Source: Xanthocytophaga flava
GTDB taxonomy: Bacteria > Bacteroidota > Bacteroidia > Cytophagales > 172606-1
Reading direction: 5' to 3'
NCBI RefSeq assembly: GCF_030068545.1
Contig: NZ_JASJOR010000024.1
Coordinates: 62,001-126,000, forward strand
Length of the DNA stretch: 64,000 nucleotides
Numbering within the stretch: position 1 is the stretch's first letter; every line of letters starts with the position of its first letter. The position numbers were made by a program, and so were the translations under genes. Below, piece after piece: positions 9,719 through 18,458 of this stretch. Under the pieces are notes generated by a model. It ran no database searches. It was not told where the DNA came from and saw only the letters and a list, made by a program, of their open reading frames with translations.

Positions 9719-10801
9719 TTATCTCTTATGTTCCTTTAAAAGGATATACAAAAACACGGGGGCTCCCAGCAAAGCTGTCAGAATACCAATGGATAACTCG
9801 GCTGGCGCTACAATGGTACGGGCAGTTAAATCAGCCAGCGTCAATACAATAGCTCCCAACAAAGCAGAGCCTGGTAATACCAGCCTATGATTGGCACCAA
9901 TTAGTAATCGGATCATATGTGGCACAACCAATCCTACAAAACCAATAAGGCCAGCCATAGCAACAGAGACTCCTACTCCAAGTGTACAAAAGAGAATTAC
10001 CTGACGTTTCAAACTGGCAGCATTAATTCCCAGATGTTCGGCCTGACTTTCACCTAGTGAAAAGGCATTTAAGGCCTTACCCAATCTGGGCAGACCAAAT
10101 AAGGTTATACAAACAAAAGGCAATAACACCCATACTACAGGCCAGTTTGCCCCTCCCAGGCTACCCAAGCTCCAGAAGGTAATGGTTCGTAGCTGTGCAT
10201 CATTGGCCAGATAAATTAACAGACCTGTTAGTGCTCCTGTCAGCGCATTGACAGCAATACCAGCCAGAAGCATAGTGGAGATATGGATTTTGCCTCCGGA
10301 TCTGGAGATCTGATACACAAGAATGGTTGCCAGACAAGCACCCACAAAGGCAAATGCAGATAGGGCATATAATCCTACCCAGCCGGACAAATCACTAAGA
10401 ATCTTTAGTTCTAAAACAATTGCAGACACCGCAAACAAGGAAGCACCTGAAGAAATTCCGATAAGGCCAGGGTCTGCTAATGGATTTCTGAATAACCCCT
10501 GCATAGCGGCACCAGTAATCCCCAATACTGCACCAATCATTACACCCAGTAATACTCTTGGTAATCGAATGACAGTTAGAATCAGTTGTTGTTGCTCCTC
10601 AAAATGCTGATTAGCTATACCCAACTGATTCAGAAGTATGTAGTACAACTCAGATAAAGAAATCTTTACCGCACCTACACAAGCAGATATACAGGCAGAA
10701 ACAACCAATCCAACAACCAGTAATGTGAGAATTACTGATTGTTGAAAAGGCTTTCCTATTTGTATAAGCTTTGTGGCAGGTTTTTCGGCAGTAATGCTCA
10801 T
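9719..10801 (-). CDS. hmuU: Heme ABC transporter permease HmuU (FecCD family)
   Basis: This is a 360-residue inner-membrane permease with about ten helices. The family motif GAAMQGLFRNPLADPGLIG is near residue 105, followed by GISSGAS, and the coupling region near FSLGESQAEHLGI contacts the ATPase. It forms the channel of the HmuTUV importer. Its start overlaps the hmuT stop by 4 bases, which implies translational coupling. The family also carries cobalamin and siderophore permeases, so the heme call depends on the flanking hmuS, hmuT and hmuR-like genes. Confidence 0.93.
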   Translation of the reverse strand: MSITAEKPATKLIQIGKPFQQSVILTLLVVGLVVSACISACVGAVKISLSELYYILLNQLGIANQHFEEQQQLILTVIRLPRVLLGVMIGAVLGITGAAMQGLFRNPLADPGLIGISSGASLFAVSAIVLELKILSDLSGWVGLYALSAFAFVGACLATILVYQISRSGGKIHISTMLLAGIAVNALTGALTGLLIYLANDAQLRTITFWSLGSLGGANWPVVWVLLPFVCITLFGLPRLGKALNAFSLGESQAEHLGINAASLKRQVILFCTLGVGVSVAMAGLIGFVGLVVPHMIRLLIGANHRLVLPGSALLGAIVLTLADLTARTIVAPAELSIGILTALLGAPVFLYILLKEHKR

Positions 10802-11649
10802 GGCGTAATTTGTGTCATTTTAGTATTCAGCTCTAAAACTGCCTGTCCTGCTCTTGGGCTAAATCCCGTTAAGAGCTGTCCATCCATCTGCCAGATGCGT
10901 TTGTGTTTACCTGCGTTGGTTTGAGCGATTCCTGGTACTTTCAGCAGTCCATCTATACCTCCTAAACTTTCCAGGCCACTATCAAATAATAAAATAGCAT
11001 CCGGATTAGCAGCTACCAGCGCTTCTGCTGTCAGTGGTTTGAAGTTTTCAAAATCATTGGTCGCATTTTGTCCACCAGCCAGTTCAATCATCGTTTTAGG
11101 TGCTGTATGTAAACCAGCTACCAGCATAGTACCTGTACCACGTGCATAGATAAAGAGAACTTTAGGGGCTTTGGCAGGTTTCCTTACCTTTGCCAATGGT
11201 TCGTCAATCTTTTTAATCAAGGCAGCAGCTTTCTGTTTCTGATTGAAATATTCAGCTACTCCCTGAATCAGTTTTTTGGCTCCATCAATTGAGTAGTCAT
11301 ATTCAAATAGAATCGTTTTTATTCCTGCAGACTGAAACTGTCCAACCAGTTCGGGCTTAATATCAATCGGTTTTCCATCCTTATCTTTGATCCCAACGAT
11401 TAATGTAGGTTGCAAAGCCAGTACAGCTTCAGCTCCAATAGTACGGTTATGACCAACTTTTGGCTTTTTCTGCATTTCCGCAGGATAGTTACTGGTGATG
11501 TCTGTTCCTACAATCTGATTTTGCAGTCCCAGTTCACATAAAATCTCTGTCACAGCACCATTCAAGGATACTATTTTCTGTTGTGCCCATGTTGCAGAGC
11601 CCATAAACAGGGTTGCAACTACCAGCAAACATTGAACTATTTTTTTCAT
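10798..11649 (-). CDS. hmuT: Periplasmic heme-binding protein HmuT
   Basis: This is a 283-residue secreted substrate-binding protein (BtuF/HmuT type) with a signal peptide of about 22 residues (ending TWAQ). It has two lobes joined by a long helix. The first lobe shows KIVSLNGAVTEILCELG and VGTDITSNYP, and the second VLFIYARGTGTMLVAG. There is no lipobox, so it should be a soluble periplasmic protein. It hands heme to HmuU. A gap of 232 bases separates it from the HmuY-like gene, the largest in the locus, so a second internal promoter is possible. Confidence 0.9.
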   Translation of the reverse strand: MKKIVQCLLVVATLFMGSATWAQQKIVSLNGAVTEILCELGLQNQIVGTDITSNYPAEMQKKPKVGHNRTIGAEAVLALQPTLIVGIKDKDGKPIDIKPELVGQFQSAGIKTILFEYDYSIDGAKKLIQGVAEYFNQKQKAAALIKKIDEPLAKVRKPAKAPKVLFIYARGTGTMLVAGLHTAPKTMIELAGGQNATNDFENFKPLTAEALVAANPDAILLFDSGLESLGGIDGLLKVPGIAQTNAGKHKRIWQMDGQLLTGFSPRAGQAVLELNTKMTQITP

Positions 11650-11881
11650 ATAGTGTAAATGGGAAATGTTGATTCTTTCAGGCTTTAAGACCTATTATCA
11701 GTGCCAGATCTTTTATAAACCAATTCGGATGTATAAAAGAAAAACAGGTATAATCTCATTGAGTTTAACTTGTTTACTAGCTTTTGATATGAAGAAAACC
11801 TATATCTATTAACCAAACAATGTTATATTTTTAGACTACTCTCCTGAGAAATGCTATATCAGGAAAGTAGTTATCAGTAGC

Positions 11882-12490
11882 TTATTCGAGTGTCTTAGTA
11901 CCATCAGGCTGATATATATAGCGGAATGTATAGAATCCTGTTTCCTCTGTTTTAGTAGCATCAGGAGATGCAGGTGCTCCTTTATAAAAACTTAGAATCT
12001 CTACCTTAGCATATTTACCGTCAGCAGTTCTAATGACAAGTACTTTTCCTGGTAATGGTGTTATAATATGAGTTTCTCCATTATAGTTATACCAACCTTT
12101 ATCAGACAATTTTGTAAGTGCTAACCCGGATTGACTATCCTGTTTAAAAGTCATTGTATCAGACACAACAGTAATTTCATCAAAGACACCATTTTGCAAA
12201 CTAAGAGCTGCATTTCCCGGCCCACTTATTCCGGAATTAAAAATGACTTTAGTTGACATGAAAGCAATATCCCATTTATTAGTAGCCGAGTCTGCCCGAG
12301 AAATAGTATCTCCTTTTGAAAAACTGAAGAAAGTATAAAGTTTTGCAGATGTTGCATTCAGATCTTTGAAAGTGGTTGCTTCCAGAGGTGCTGCGGGTGT
12401 TGGATCATCATCGTCATTGTTACAGGAAGAGAAAATAAGAGAAAAGCTTACCAGTAAAAGAAGAGATGATGCAACAATTGGATTTTTCAT
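11882..12490 (-). CDS. HmuY-like heme-binding lipoprotein
   Basis: This is a 202-residue outer-membrane lipoprotein with the lipobox at Cys23 (SLIFSSC), followed by an acidic NDDDDPTP linker. The mature part has the HmuY-family layout: YTFFSFSKGDTIS, then NKWDIAFMSTKVIFNSG, and a C-terminal EETGFYTFRYIY strand. In Porphyromonas, HmuY captures heme at the cell surface and passes it to HmuR. Here it lies two genes after a hemin-receptor gene, the same functional pairing. The family is diverse and the heme-ligand His pair is not obvious, so the binding mode may differ. Confidence 0.82.
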   Translation of the reverse strand: MKNPIVASSLLLLVSFSLIFSSCNNDDDDPTPAAPLEATTFKDLNATSAKLYTFFSFSKGDTISRADSATNKWDIAFMSTKVIFNSGISGPGNAALSLQNGVFDEITVVSDTMTFKQDSQSGLALTKLSDKGWYNYNGETHIITPLPGKVLVIRTADGKYAKVEILSFYKGAPASPDATKTEETGFYTFRYIYQPDGTKTLE

Positions 12491-12542
12491 AAAGTAAACG
12501 AGGTTTGTATGATAAATTATAAATTACTTCAGTGCTTTAGAG

Positions 12543-12944
12543 TTATGCAGATAGTGTCTGTTTTTGAAGCATCAGCCAGTTTTCAGCCTCAGTCACTGTC
12601 TTGAAAAAAGTAGTCTGGCAACCCGAAAATTTCTTTATCAGCTTTTGCTGAAAATGTTTTGCATACCCAAGATTTTCTGTTGTCTCTGCGACTACAGCTA
12701 GTCCAAAGCAGTTAACATGTGCAGGTAATGCATGTGTTTTGAACCATCCATCTTGGATTTGTAGGGCCAGTCTATCGTGTTTCAGATACTGTTCAGTATA
12801 ATGAAACAATAATCCAAAAGGCTGTCTCTTGTCAATTAGCATCTGTGATACAGACAGATACCCTTCTGTATCCAGCACTGTTATATTTTTGCCAAATTCA
12901 ATTTGAGTAATGGCAGTCTGGTCATCTTTTGTAATTAAAACCAT
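12543..12944 (-). CDS. Small unknown protein in the hmu operon (possible SpoIIAA/STAS-like fold)
   Basis: I do not firmly recognise this 133-residue cytoplasmic protein. It has no signal peptide or membrane helix. The order of strands and helices, and the C-terminal TVTEAENWLM, recall the SpoIIAA-like (STAS) fold, in which an AxxWL-type end is common. It is placed between hmuR (36 bases upstream) and the HmuY-like gene (52 bases downstream), so it is very likely co-transcribed with the heme receptor. The single HYTE and two Cys residues could bind a ligand, but no known heme motif is visible. Confidence 0.7.
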   Translation of the reverse strand: MVLITKDDQTAITQIEFGKNITVLDTEGYLSVSQMLIDKRQPFGLLFHYTEQYLKHDRLALQIQDGWFKTHALPAHVNCFGLAVVAETTENLGYAKHFQQKLIKKFSGCQTTFFKTVTEAENWLMLQKQTLSA

Positions 12945-12979
12945 CTGTATTCGCTGGTTTCGTTTGTTGATTAAATAGT

Positions 12980-15109
12980 TTATTGGTTCTTCGCTAGTAC
13001 GAATTGCAAACTTGCGTACACAATCCTTCCAGGAATCGTTGTAATTTGTGCTGTATTCTGAAAATTGAACAGGTTATCAATACCTGCCTGTACAGTCATC
13101 ATCTTTCGGAATGTTTTAGCCATAGCAATATTCCAGAGCATGTATCCTTTTACATACTCATCACCCTCATTCAAGGCTCCATTGCCATCTGTATCAGTTA
13201 AGCCATATTTACCACGATAAATCCCCCGCAGACTACCAGAAATACCAGTTTTAGAATCTTCATAGAAGAACTTAATATTGCCAGAGTGTCTTGATCGATT
13301 TAGAAGCCCACCATACTGATTTCTCTTCATTCGGGAAGTTTTCAGTGTTTTAGGATCACGGATATATATTTTGCCTTCAGCAATCTGATCCAGTACGTCT
13401 TGGTCATAGGCATACAAAAGCTGATAGCCTGCCGATACAGAAAGATGTTTATTCAACTGGTACGTCCAATCCGTTTCAATGCCTTGCATGACAGCACGGG
13501 ATATATTCTGATAGCCATAGATGTATTGTCCATTTGTTTTTTCAGCAAGAGGACGGGTATTTATCAGATTCTGGATGTTATTCCGGAAAAAGTTTATGTT
13601 CCCCATTACACGTGGGATTGGAGTAATTTTAAATCCGGCATTATACGCCACAGATCGTTCAGCCTTGAGTCGGCCTGTCTGGTTTAGCAATGTTGAATCT
13701 ACCAGGTAGCGTGCGATTTGCCCCAGTGCCTCATAGGTATCAATACCCGCTTTCTGCTCTTCAATCCCGAATACGGAATACCCGACTGTTGAATTAGTAA
13801 AGTTGAGATATACCTGTCTGAAATCAGGAGCCTTAAAACCTGTACCCAATGAGGCACGGAAGGCTAACCAGGGAAGTATTTCATATTGACCAGATAATTT
13901 TGGACTTATCTGTCCACCATATAAGCTATGATGATCAAAACGTCCACCTGCAATTAAAGTCAGATCTTTATTAGCTAGCCATTCATACTGAAATAACCCA
14001 TATACAGTTGAAAAATGCTTTTTGCTTGTATAACGGGTAGCATAAACAGATTCACTGGTACCACCACCACCAAAAGTAATTGTATGTTTCTTTACAGGAG
14101 AAAACTCAGCGATTACTTCTGGTCGTAAGAATGTTTGTGTAAAGAAAGTTTCGTCATATACAGAATTATCTTTTTCATAGCTGAGTAGCGAAGATGTGTG
14201 GTAGCGGGAAGCATACAAACGGAAGTTTGTCTTAAACTGAGGTGCAAACTTTACTATCAGTGTAGGATTAATATTCCAATCTGTCACTTTGCCTGTACCG
14301 CTAATTGTATCTGAGGCTCCCTCTAAAGAAACAACAGAAGCAGATGTTTGAGACTCTGTAAAATATCGGCCAGAAAGTGAAAGTTTTACTCTACTAGAAA
14401 AATCATAAGTCAGCTTGGTGTTATAGGTATAGTTAGTAAAAGGATCTACAGTATTGCCATACTCAGCAGGTGTGAAGTCATATCCACCTGTATGATACCG
14501 ATTAACAAAAGCATATACACCCAGTTTTCTATACTTATAGGAGAAATCACCTGTAATATCAATTGTTTCGTTGGTTCCATACCGACCTTTTAACGAACCT
14601 TTTAGCCCTTCAGGTTTCTCTGTAATTATATTGATAACCCCAGCCAATGCTTCACTACCATACAAACTGGAAGCAGGACCTTTTACAATTTCAATTTGTT
14701 TGATATTACCAACTGTTACTCTGGACAATTCTAATGTACCGGAAGTACGTCCTATTAATGGTTCCCCATCGACTAATATCAATGTATAGTCAGGATCAAA
14801 ACCTTGAATCTGAATTCCATTGCCATGATTTGTAACAGGCATAAGACCTGTTTGCTCCTGTAATACATCATTCAATCTCAAAGATCCCATTTTCTGAATC
14901 TGCTTACCAGATACTACTATCACTGGCATAGGAAGTGCACCCAGTTGACGTTCACTTCGTGTAGCCGTTACCACAACTTCCTGAAGCTGCTGTATACTAT
15001 CCATCTTACTTACTTTCTTTCCTTCAGTTGCTTTTTGTGACTGAGCCCAAGAAGTATAAACGGATAATAAACTTCCAAAGAACAGTAAACAGAGTCGTGG
15101 GCGTTTCAT
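12980..15109 (-). CDS. hmuR: TonB-dependent hemin receptor (HmuR-like)
   Basis: This 709-residue outer-membrane receptor has a signal peptide (1-22, ending SWAQ), no carboxypeptidase-like domain, and a plug starting LQEVVVTATRSERQLG. The plug also has DPDYTLILVDGEPLIGRTSG and IVKGPASSLYGSEALAGVINI, the CirA/HmuR/BtuB-type pattern. The rest is a barrel. I chose the ATG at 15109 because it begins a normal signal peptide and lies about 24 bases after a predicted transcription start. The frame is open to 15223, but the extra residues do not look like a leader. It is the first gene of the heme operon. Vitamin B12 is an alternative ligand for this receptor class. Confidence 0.88.
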   Translation of the reverse strand: MKRPRLCLLFFGSLLSVYTSWAQSQKATEGKKVSKMDSIQQLQEVVVTATRSERQLGALPMPVIVVSGKQIQKMGSLRLNDVLQEQTGLMPVTNHGNGIQIQGFDPDYTLILVDGEPLIGRTSGTLELSRVTVGNIKQIEIVKGPASSLYGSEALAGVINIITEKPEGLKGSLKGRYGTNETIDITGDFSYKYRKLGVYAFVNRYHTGGYDFTPAEYGNTVDPFTNYTYNTKLTYDFSSRVKLSLSGRYFTESQTSASVVSLEGASDTISGTGKVTDWNINPTLIVKFAPQFKTNFRLYASRYHTSSLLSYEKDNSVYDETFFTQTFLRPEVIAEFSPVKKHTITFGGGGTSESVYATRYTSKKHFSTVYGLFQYEWLANKDLTLIAGGRFDHHSLYGGQISPKLSGQYEILPWLAFRASLGTGFKAPDFRQVYLNFTNSTVGYSVFGIEEQKAGIDTYEALGQIARYLVDSTLLNQTGRLKAERSVAYNAGFKITPIPRVMGNINFFRNNIQNLINTRPLAEKTNGQYIYGYQNISRAVMQGIETDWTYQLNKHLSVSAGYQLLYAYDQDVLDQIAEGKIYIRDPKTLKTSRMKRNQYGGLLNRSRHSGNIKFFYEDSKTGISGSLRGIYRGKYGLTDTDGNGALNEGDEYVKGYMLWNIAMAKTFRKMMTVQAGIDNLFNFQNTAQITTIPGRIVYASLQFVLAKNQ

Positions 15110-15138
15110 AAGCTTATTTAGACTAATTCCAAACATCA

Positions 15139-15170
15139 CAAACTTAGAGAGGCACTCGCACATGCGCAAG
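15139..15170 (-). promoter_or_regulatory. Promoter of hmuR
   Basis: On the minus strand a TAAGTTTG -7 box (15139-15146) lies about 20 bases after a TTG -33 box (15167-15169), matching the Bacteroidota promoter form. Transcription would start near 15133, giving a leader of about 24 bases before the ATG at 15109. This also argues against the longer in-frame starts upstream. Confidence 0.6.
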
Positions 15171-15193
15171 TTATTTTTAATTATTCTAAATAA
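15171..15193. promoter_or_regulatory. Candidate Fur operator before hmuR
   Basis: This is a 23-base near-palindrome with 11-base arms around a central base; 9 of 11 positions pair. The arm TTATTTAGAAT resembles Fur-type boxes. It abuts the -33 element of the hmuR promoter, so a bound repressor would block RNA polymerase. A Fur-family gene lies in the same locus. Binding is inferred, not shown. Confidence 0.5.
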
Positions 15194-15574
15194 AAGATAC
15201 TTATTTGGAATTTGGCTCATCACCTCAAGTGAGTACCAATGCTGATAAACAGCAACTTTACTTTTGATGACCTATAATGGGGAAATGAGTTAGTCCACTT
15301 TGAGGAGTTCCTTCCAGATGAAGGAGAGTTATAGAAGGCCTGAAAATATAAAAAGTATTTGCAGACACGCCTATTTGAGCTATAGGACTGTTGAGATATT
15401 ATATAACTAAATAAGAGGAGAAGCACAAAAGCAATAAAGTAACTCACCAGAGACTATTTGCTATAAAAAATAGTCTCTGGTATATGGTGCTCATCAGGAA
15501 ATAAAAAGAATATAATAAGAGAATATATCTGTAATCAAACTATCTTTATAATGCTGTAATTACAGATATATTGT
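15194..15574. other. Gene-free stretch with two hairpins between the VWA gene and hmuR
   Basis: Two perfect inverted repeats are visible. The first has 14-base arms (15522-15535 and 15559-15572) just after the VWA gene stop, and is followed on the minus strand by a T-rich run, so it is the likely terminator. The second has 13-base arms (15447-15459 and 15468-15480) with an 8-base loop and no T run. The frame at 15220-15447 is open on the minus strand but shows no protein-like pattern. Confidence 0.6.
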
Positions 15575-17659
15575 TTAGTAGGCACCCATGTATTTACGCG
15601 TTCCCCATTCAATAGTAGCGAGTAACACTAATACAAAAAATAACCACTTCAGATTAATCATTTCCAATGTTTCTTCTCTGCTTTGAACACGTTCTGGAGG
15701 AGGAGCAGTAGTCAATTGCTGCACCAGTTGGTTAATCTGGTTAGCCTGATAAAATTGTCCTTTGGTTTGTGATGCCAGCTTACGTAATAAACCATGATCA
15801 GCAGTGGTGTTCAATGCTTCAAGTTGTTGATCCTTTACTACAAATTCGCCACTCACCTGCTCGTTCTTACCTTTCAGAGTAGTGGAAGCTTTGTATTGGT
15901 ACACGCCTTTGGGCAAACTACTTAACTCAAACCGGGAATTTCCTTCTGCAGTAGTAAACGAATAGGATGATACTTTGTCTTCAGCGTTTGTAAGTTGAAG
16001 ATCTATTTTCTGTCCATAGATTTTCTCATAAATATCATTGTAAACTTCTGCTTCAAAAACAACAGGATCGGTATCCAGAAATTCATCTGTAACCGGATAT
16101 ACACGTAATTTACGTTTATCGTCTTTTGAAGAAAGGTATTGTACGGTCTTACTAATCAGTTCATCAACAGAAACCTGATTTTCTGTAAGATTATATTCTT
16201 CCATGCGCCATTCCCATAATCCCTCTCCCAACATAACAGCTGTTTTTTGAGTTGAGTTAGTATTAACTATCCACAAAGGCTTATTAGTCACTACACTTCC
16301 CACTCGTTGATAGAGAATTACATCTGAATTGGGCATAAGATGGAAATCACCAAAGGGAACTGTGATAGGTGGCATCTTTTGTAATACAGCCGCATTACTT
16401 TCTTCAAATTTGAAAATAGAGAAGTTAGTATTAAATGAAGGGAATACCTGGTCGGTCTGAAAATTTCTGGCAACTACCTTGACCGCATTATTGATATTAT
16501 TAAACTGCTGTATATTGATTTGGCTACCTAGAATATACCACACAGGGACTTTCTGATCCAGAAATTTTTTCACAATGTTTATTCCAGCACCCAGATTATC
16601 TGGTATCTGATGCAAAATCACAACGTCATAACGGGGTTCTTTTGGAGAGCCTTGCCCAGCAATAACAATATCCAGATCATAATTGTCATTCTTCTCAAGA
16701 GCAGATTTAATAGCTTTGATATCCGGATGCGGAGTTGCCGCAACAAGTAAGATTTTCTCTTTTCCATCGATTACTTCTATGTAAGCATCTCTGACATTGT
16801 TCTGCAAAGTAAATTCTCCCTGTAAAGGAGATATCTCTACTACAAAGTGTTGAATACCCTTTACGTTTGCTTCAGTGTAGAAAGTAATTTCCTGAATCTC
16901 TCTCTCTTTTGTAAAAGAAACCGTTTTCGTAGCCAGGGTTTTGTTGTTCTGTTTCAGATTAACATTTACTACCTTGCCAGCATATCCGTTACTGTGAATC
17001 TCTGCCACAATAGGAAATTTGTTTCCCAGATAGGTGATTTTATTAAAGTATAATACCTTGAGGTTTACATCTCTGCGAGGCACTGTATCTCCAACTGCAA
17101 TGGGATAAATAGGAAAATTATAAGGTTGATACTCAGGTGAAATACCCTGATTATAAATACCATCTGAGAACAGGACAACTCCGGCTAAATTACGGTTTTC
17201 ATAATTACTCTGAACGGTATTGAGCAACTGACTCAGATTAGTTGCTGCTTGTGTAAACTGGCCACTATTCAAAGAAGTAGCTTCTGTATTTTTATCCAGC
17301 ATCTGAACTTCAACATCTACATTACTCTTTTGAAGCCTTCCCGCCAAGTCTTTGATTTGTTGTAACTGTTGATTTAAAGCAGTACTATCTCCTGTAAGCT
17401 TAATAGACTCTGAATTGTCAATGGCTATTACAATAGATGGCTTTTCATATATACGCATGAACTGCCGAACCAAAGGACCCATTAATAAAAAACATAAGAC
17501 ACTTACTACAACAAAGCGACAAACAGCCAATGCCCAGTTTAGTTGTGCTCCCCAGATAGGCTTTTTCTGATATAGAATAAATGCATAAATAGCACCTACA
17601 GCCAGACATACTATAATAAACCAGGGAGATGCGGAAGTTGTAATCTGAAAACGATCCAA
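15575..17659 (-). CDS. VWA-domain inner-membrane protein
   Basis: This is a 694-residue membrane protein found widely in Bacteroidota with no assigned role. Two membrane helices near the N-terminus (about 14-30 and 43-62) precede a von Willebrand A domain whose MIDAS start is IAIDNSESIKL (about 77-90), with the later LFSDGIYNQG. A long periplasmic region (Ig-like and class-I-glutamine-amidotransferase-like segments) follows, and one last helix sits at about 672-688. The layout resembles BatA/BatB or aerotolerance-type proteins, but no moxR or other bat genes are adjacent. It is preceded by about 600 gene-free bases, so it is probably transcribed alone. Confidence 0.82.
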   Translation of the reverse strand: MDRFQITTSASPWFIIVCLAVGAIYAFILYQKKPIWGAQLNWALAVCRFVVVSVLCFLLMGPLVRQFMRIYEKPSIVIAIDNSESIKLTGDSTALNQQLQQIKDLAGRLQKSNVDVEVQMLDKNTEATSLNSGQFTQAATNLSQLLNTVQSNYENRNLAGVVLFSDGIYNQGISPEYQPYNFPIYPIAVGDTVPRRDVNLKVLYFNKITYLGNKFPIVAEIHSNGYAGKVVNVNLKQNNKTLATKTVSFTKEREIQEITFYTEANVKGIQHFVVEISPLQGEFTLQNNVRDAYIEVIDGKEKILLVAATPHPDIKAIKSALEKNDNYDLDIVIAGQGSPKEPRYDVVILHQIPDNLGAGINIVKKFLDQKVPVWYILGSQINIQQFNNINNAVKVVARNFQTDQVFPSFNTNFSIFKFEESNAAVLQKMPPITVPFGDFHLMPNSDVILYQRVGSVVTNKPLWIVNTNSTQKTAVMLGEGLWEWRMEEYNLTENQVSVDELISKTVQYLSSKDDKRKLRVYPVTDEFLDTDPVVFEAEVYNDIYEKIYGQKIDLQLTNAEDKVSSYSFTTAEGNSRFELSSLPKGVYQYKASTTLKGKNEQVSGEFVVKDQQLEALNTTADHGLLRKLASQTKGQFYQANQINQLVQQLTTAPPPERVQSREETLEMINLKWLFFVLVLLATIEWGTRKYMGAY

Positions 17660-18212
17660 TGGCTCAAAATTTTAGAATTCACTGATAACAGGTAGTCTTT
17701 GTCAATTCTTTTTACACTTGTTTATTGCTTTACTACCCTTCAGATAAATGACATATTAGGAACTACCTTTTAAAACTACTAACTAATTCCTGATAAAATT
17801 ATTTTCCTAGTCTAAAAAAATCAAAAAACTCTCATGCTCAAAGAAACTTTCTATAAACGGAAAGCAGAATATGTATCTTACCTTTATATCAAATTGATTG
17901 GATTTTGTCTTAATGCAAGATTCACGTTCCAAAACTAATCCTATTGGTTGTGACACATTATGAAATAGTCGAAAGTATCTCATTTGTCAACTAATACTAT
18001 AATGTTCTTAATAGGAATAGATTTTTTGAAAATCCTTTTTTATTTGACTATAGGCAATTCTTCTATCTGTCAATAAGATAGAATCTTTCACACAAAAAAA
18101 GTATGCAAGCATACCAATTATTTAAAAAAAGTACTACTTTTGTCTGGAATAATGATAGAATACATATACTAGTAAGACACTACACGGATATGGAATTAAT
18201 TAACTTAGCCGA
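17660..18212. other. Gene-free AT-rich stretch
   Basis: No convincing gene or RNA was seen here on either strand. It should hold the promoter of the VWA gene at its left end. A TACTTTTG box is present near 18133 on the plus strand, but nothing recognisable follows it before the tRNA, which is on the other strand. Confidence 0.5.
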
Positions 18213-18253
18213 TAAAAATAAAAAACCCTCTAAACTTTTAAAGTTAGAGGGTT
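18213..18253 (-). terminator. Intrinsic terminator of tRNA-Phe
   Basis: On the minus strand a perfect 10-base stem (18224-18233 with 18244-18253) encloses a 10-base loop, followed by a T-rich run (complement of 18213-18225). It begins five bases after the tRNA 3' end. Confidence 0.85.
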
Positions 18254-18257
18254 GGAG

Positions 18258-18330
18258 TGGTGATGGACGGAATCGAACCGCCGACACAAGGATTTTCAGT
18301 CCTTTGCTCTACCAACTGAGCTACATCACC
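18258..18330 (-). tRNA. tRNA-Phe (anticodon GAA)
   Basis: The 73-base cloverleaf reads 5'-GGTGATGTAGCTCAG on the minus strand. The acceptor stem GGTGATG pairs with CATCACC, the anticodon stem-loop AAGGA-CTGAAAA-TCCTT shows anticodon GAA, and the T-arm has GTTCGATTC. The discriminator base is A and CCA is not encoded. It has its own promoter and terminator, so it is a single-gene unit. Confidence 0.98.
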
Positions 18331-18344
18331 GCCGAATGAGGATG

Positions 18345-18375
18345 CAAAAGTAGAGGATATTTTTTCAGATGCAAA
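18345..18375 (-). promoter_or_regulatory. Promoter of tRNA-Phe
   Basis: The minus strand shows TTTG (18372-18375), exactly 19 bases, then TACTTTTG (18345-18352), the Bacteroidota primary sigma-factor consensus TTTG-N19-TAnnTTTG. Transcription would start about 8 bases before the mature tRNA. Confidence 0.85.
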
Positions 18376-18458
18376 ACTTTTGTAAATAAATTTTATATTT
18401 TTTTTCAGGAAAAAGTACAAAAATCTGACTATCAACAACTTATTTATTTATAATTTTT

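Noticed and set aside
15110..15223. Longer hmuR start with 38 extra residues
   Set aside because: The extra residues do not form a leader, and the predicted promoter lies inside this stretch.
15220..15447. 75-codon frame upstream of hmuR with a hydrophobic start
   Set aside because: No family pattern, Ser/Tyr-rich tail, and its end coincides with the hmuR leader; nothing supports translation.
15447..15480. Perfect 13-base hairpin as a terminator of the VWA gene
   Set aside because: It lacks a T run on either strand and lies about 95 bases beyond the stop; the hairpin at 15522-15572 fits better.
18103..18339. Open frame on the plus strand across tRNA-Phe
   Set aside because: The protein-like part is the antisense of the tRNA, a common false gene call.
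18244..18438. Open frame on the minus strand with DVAQLVEQRTENPCVGGSIP
   Set aside because: This is tRNA sequence read as protein, a well-known artefact.
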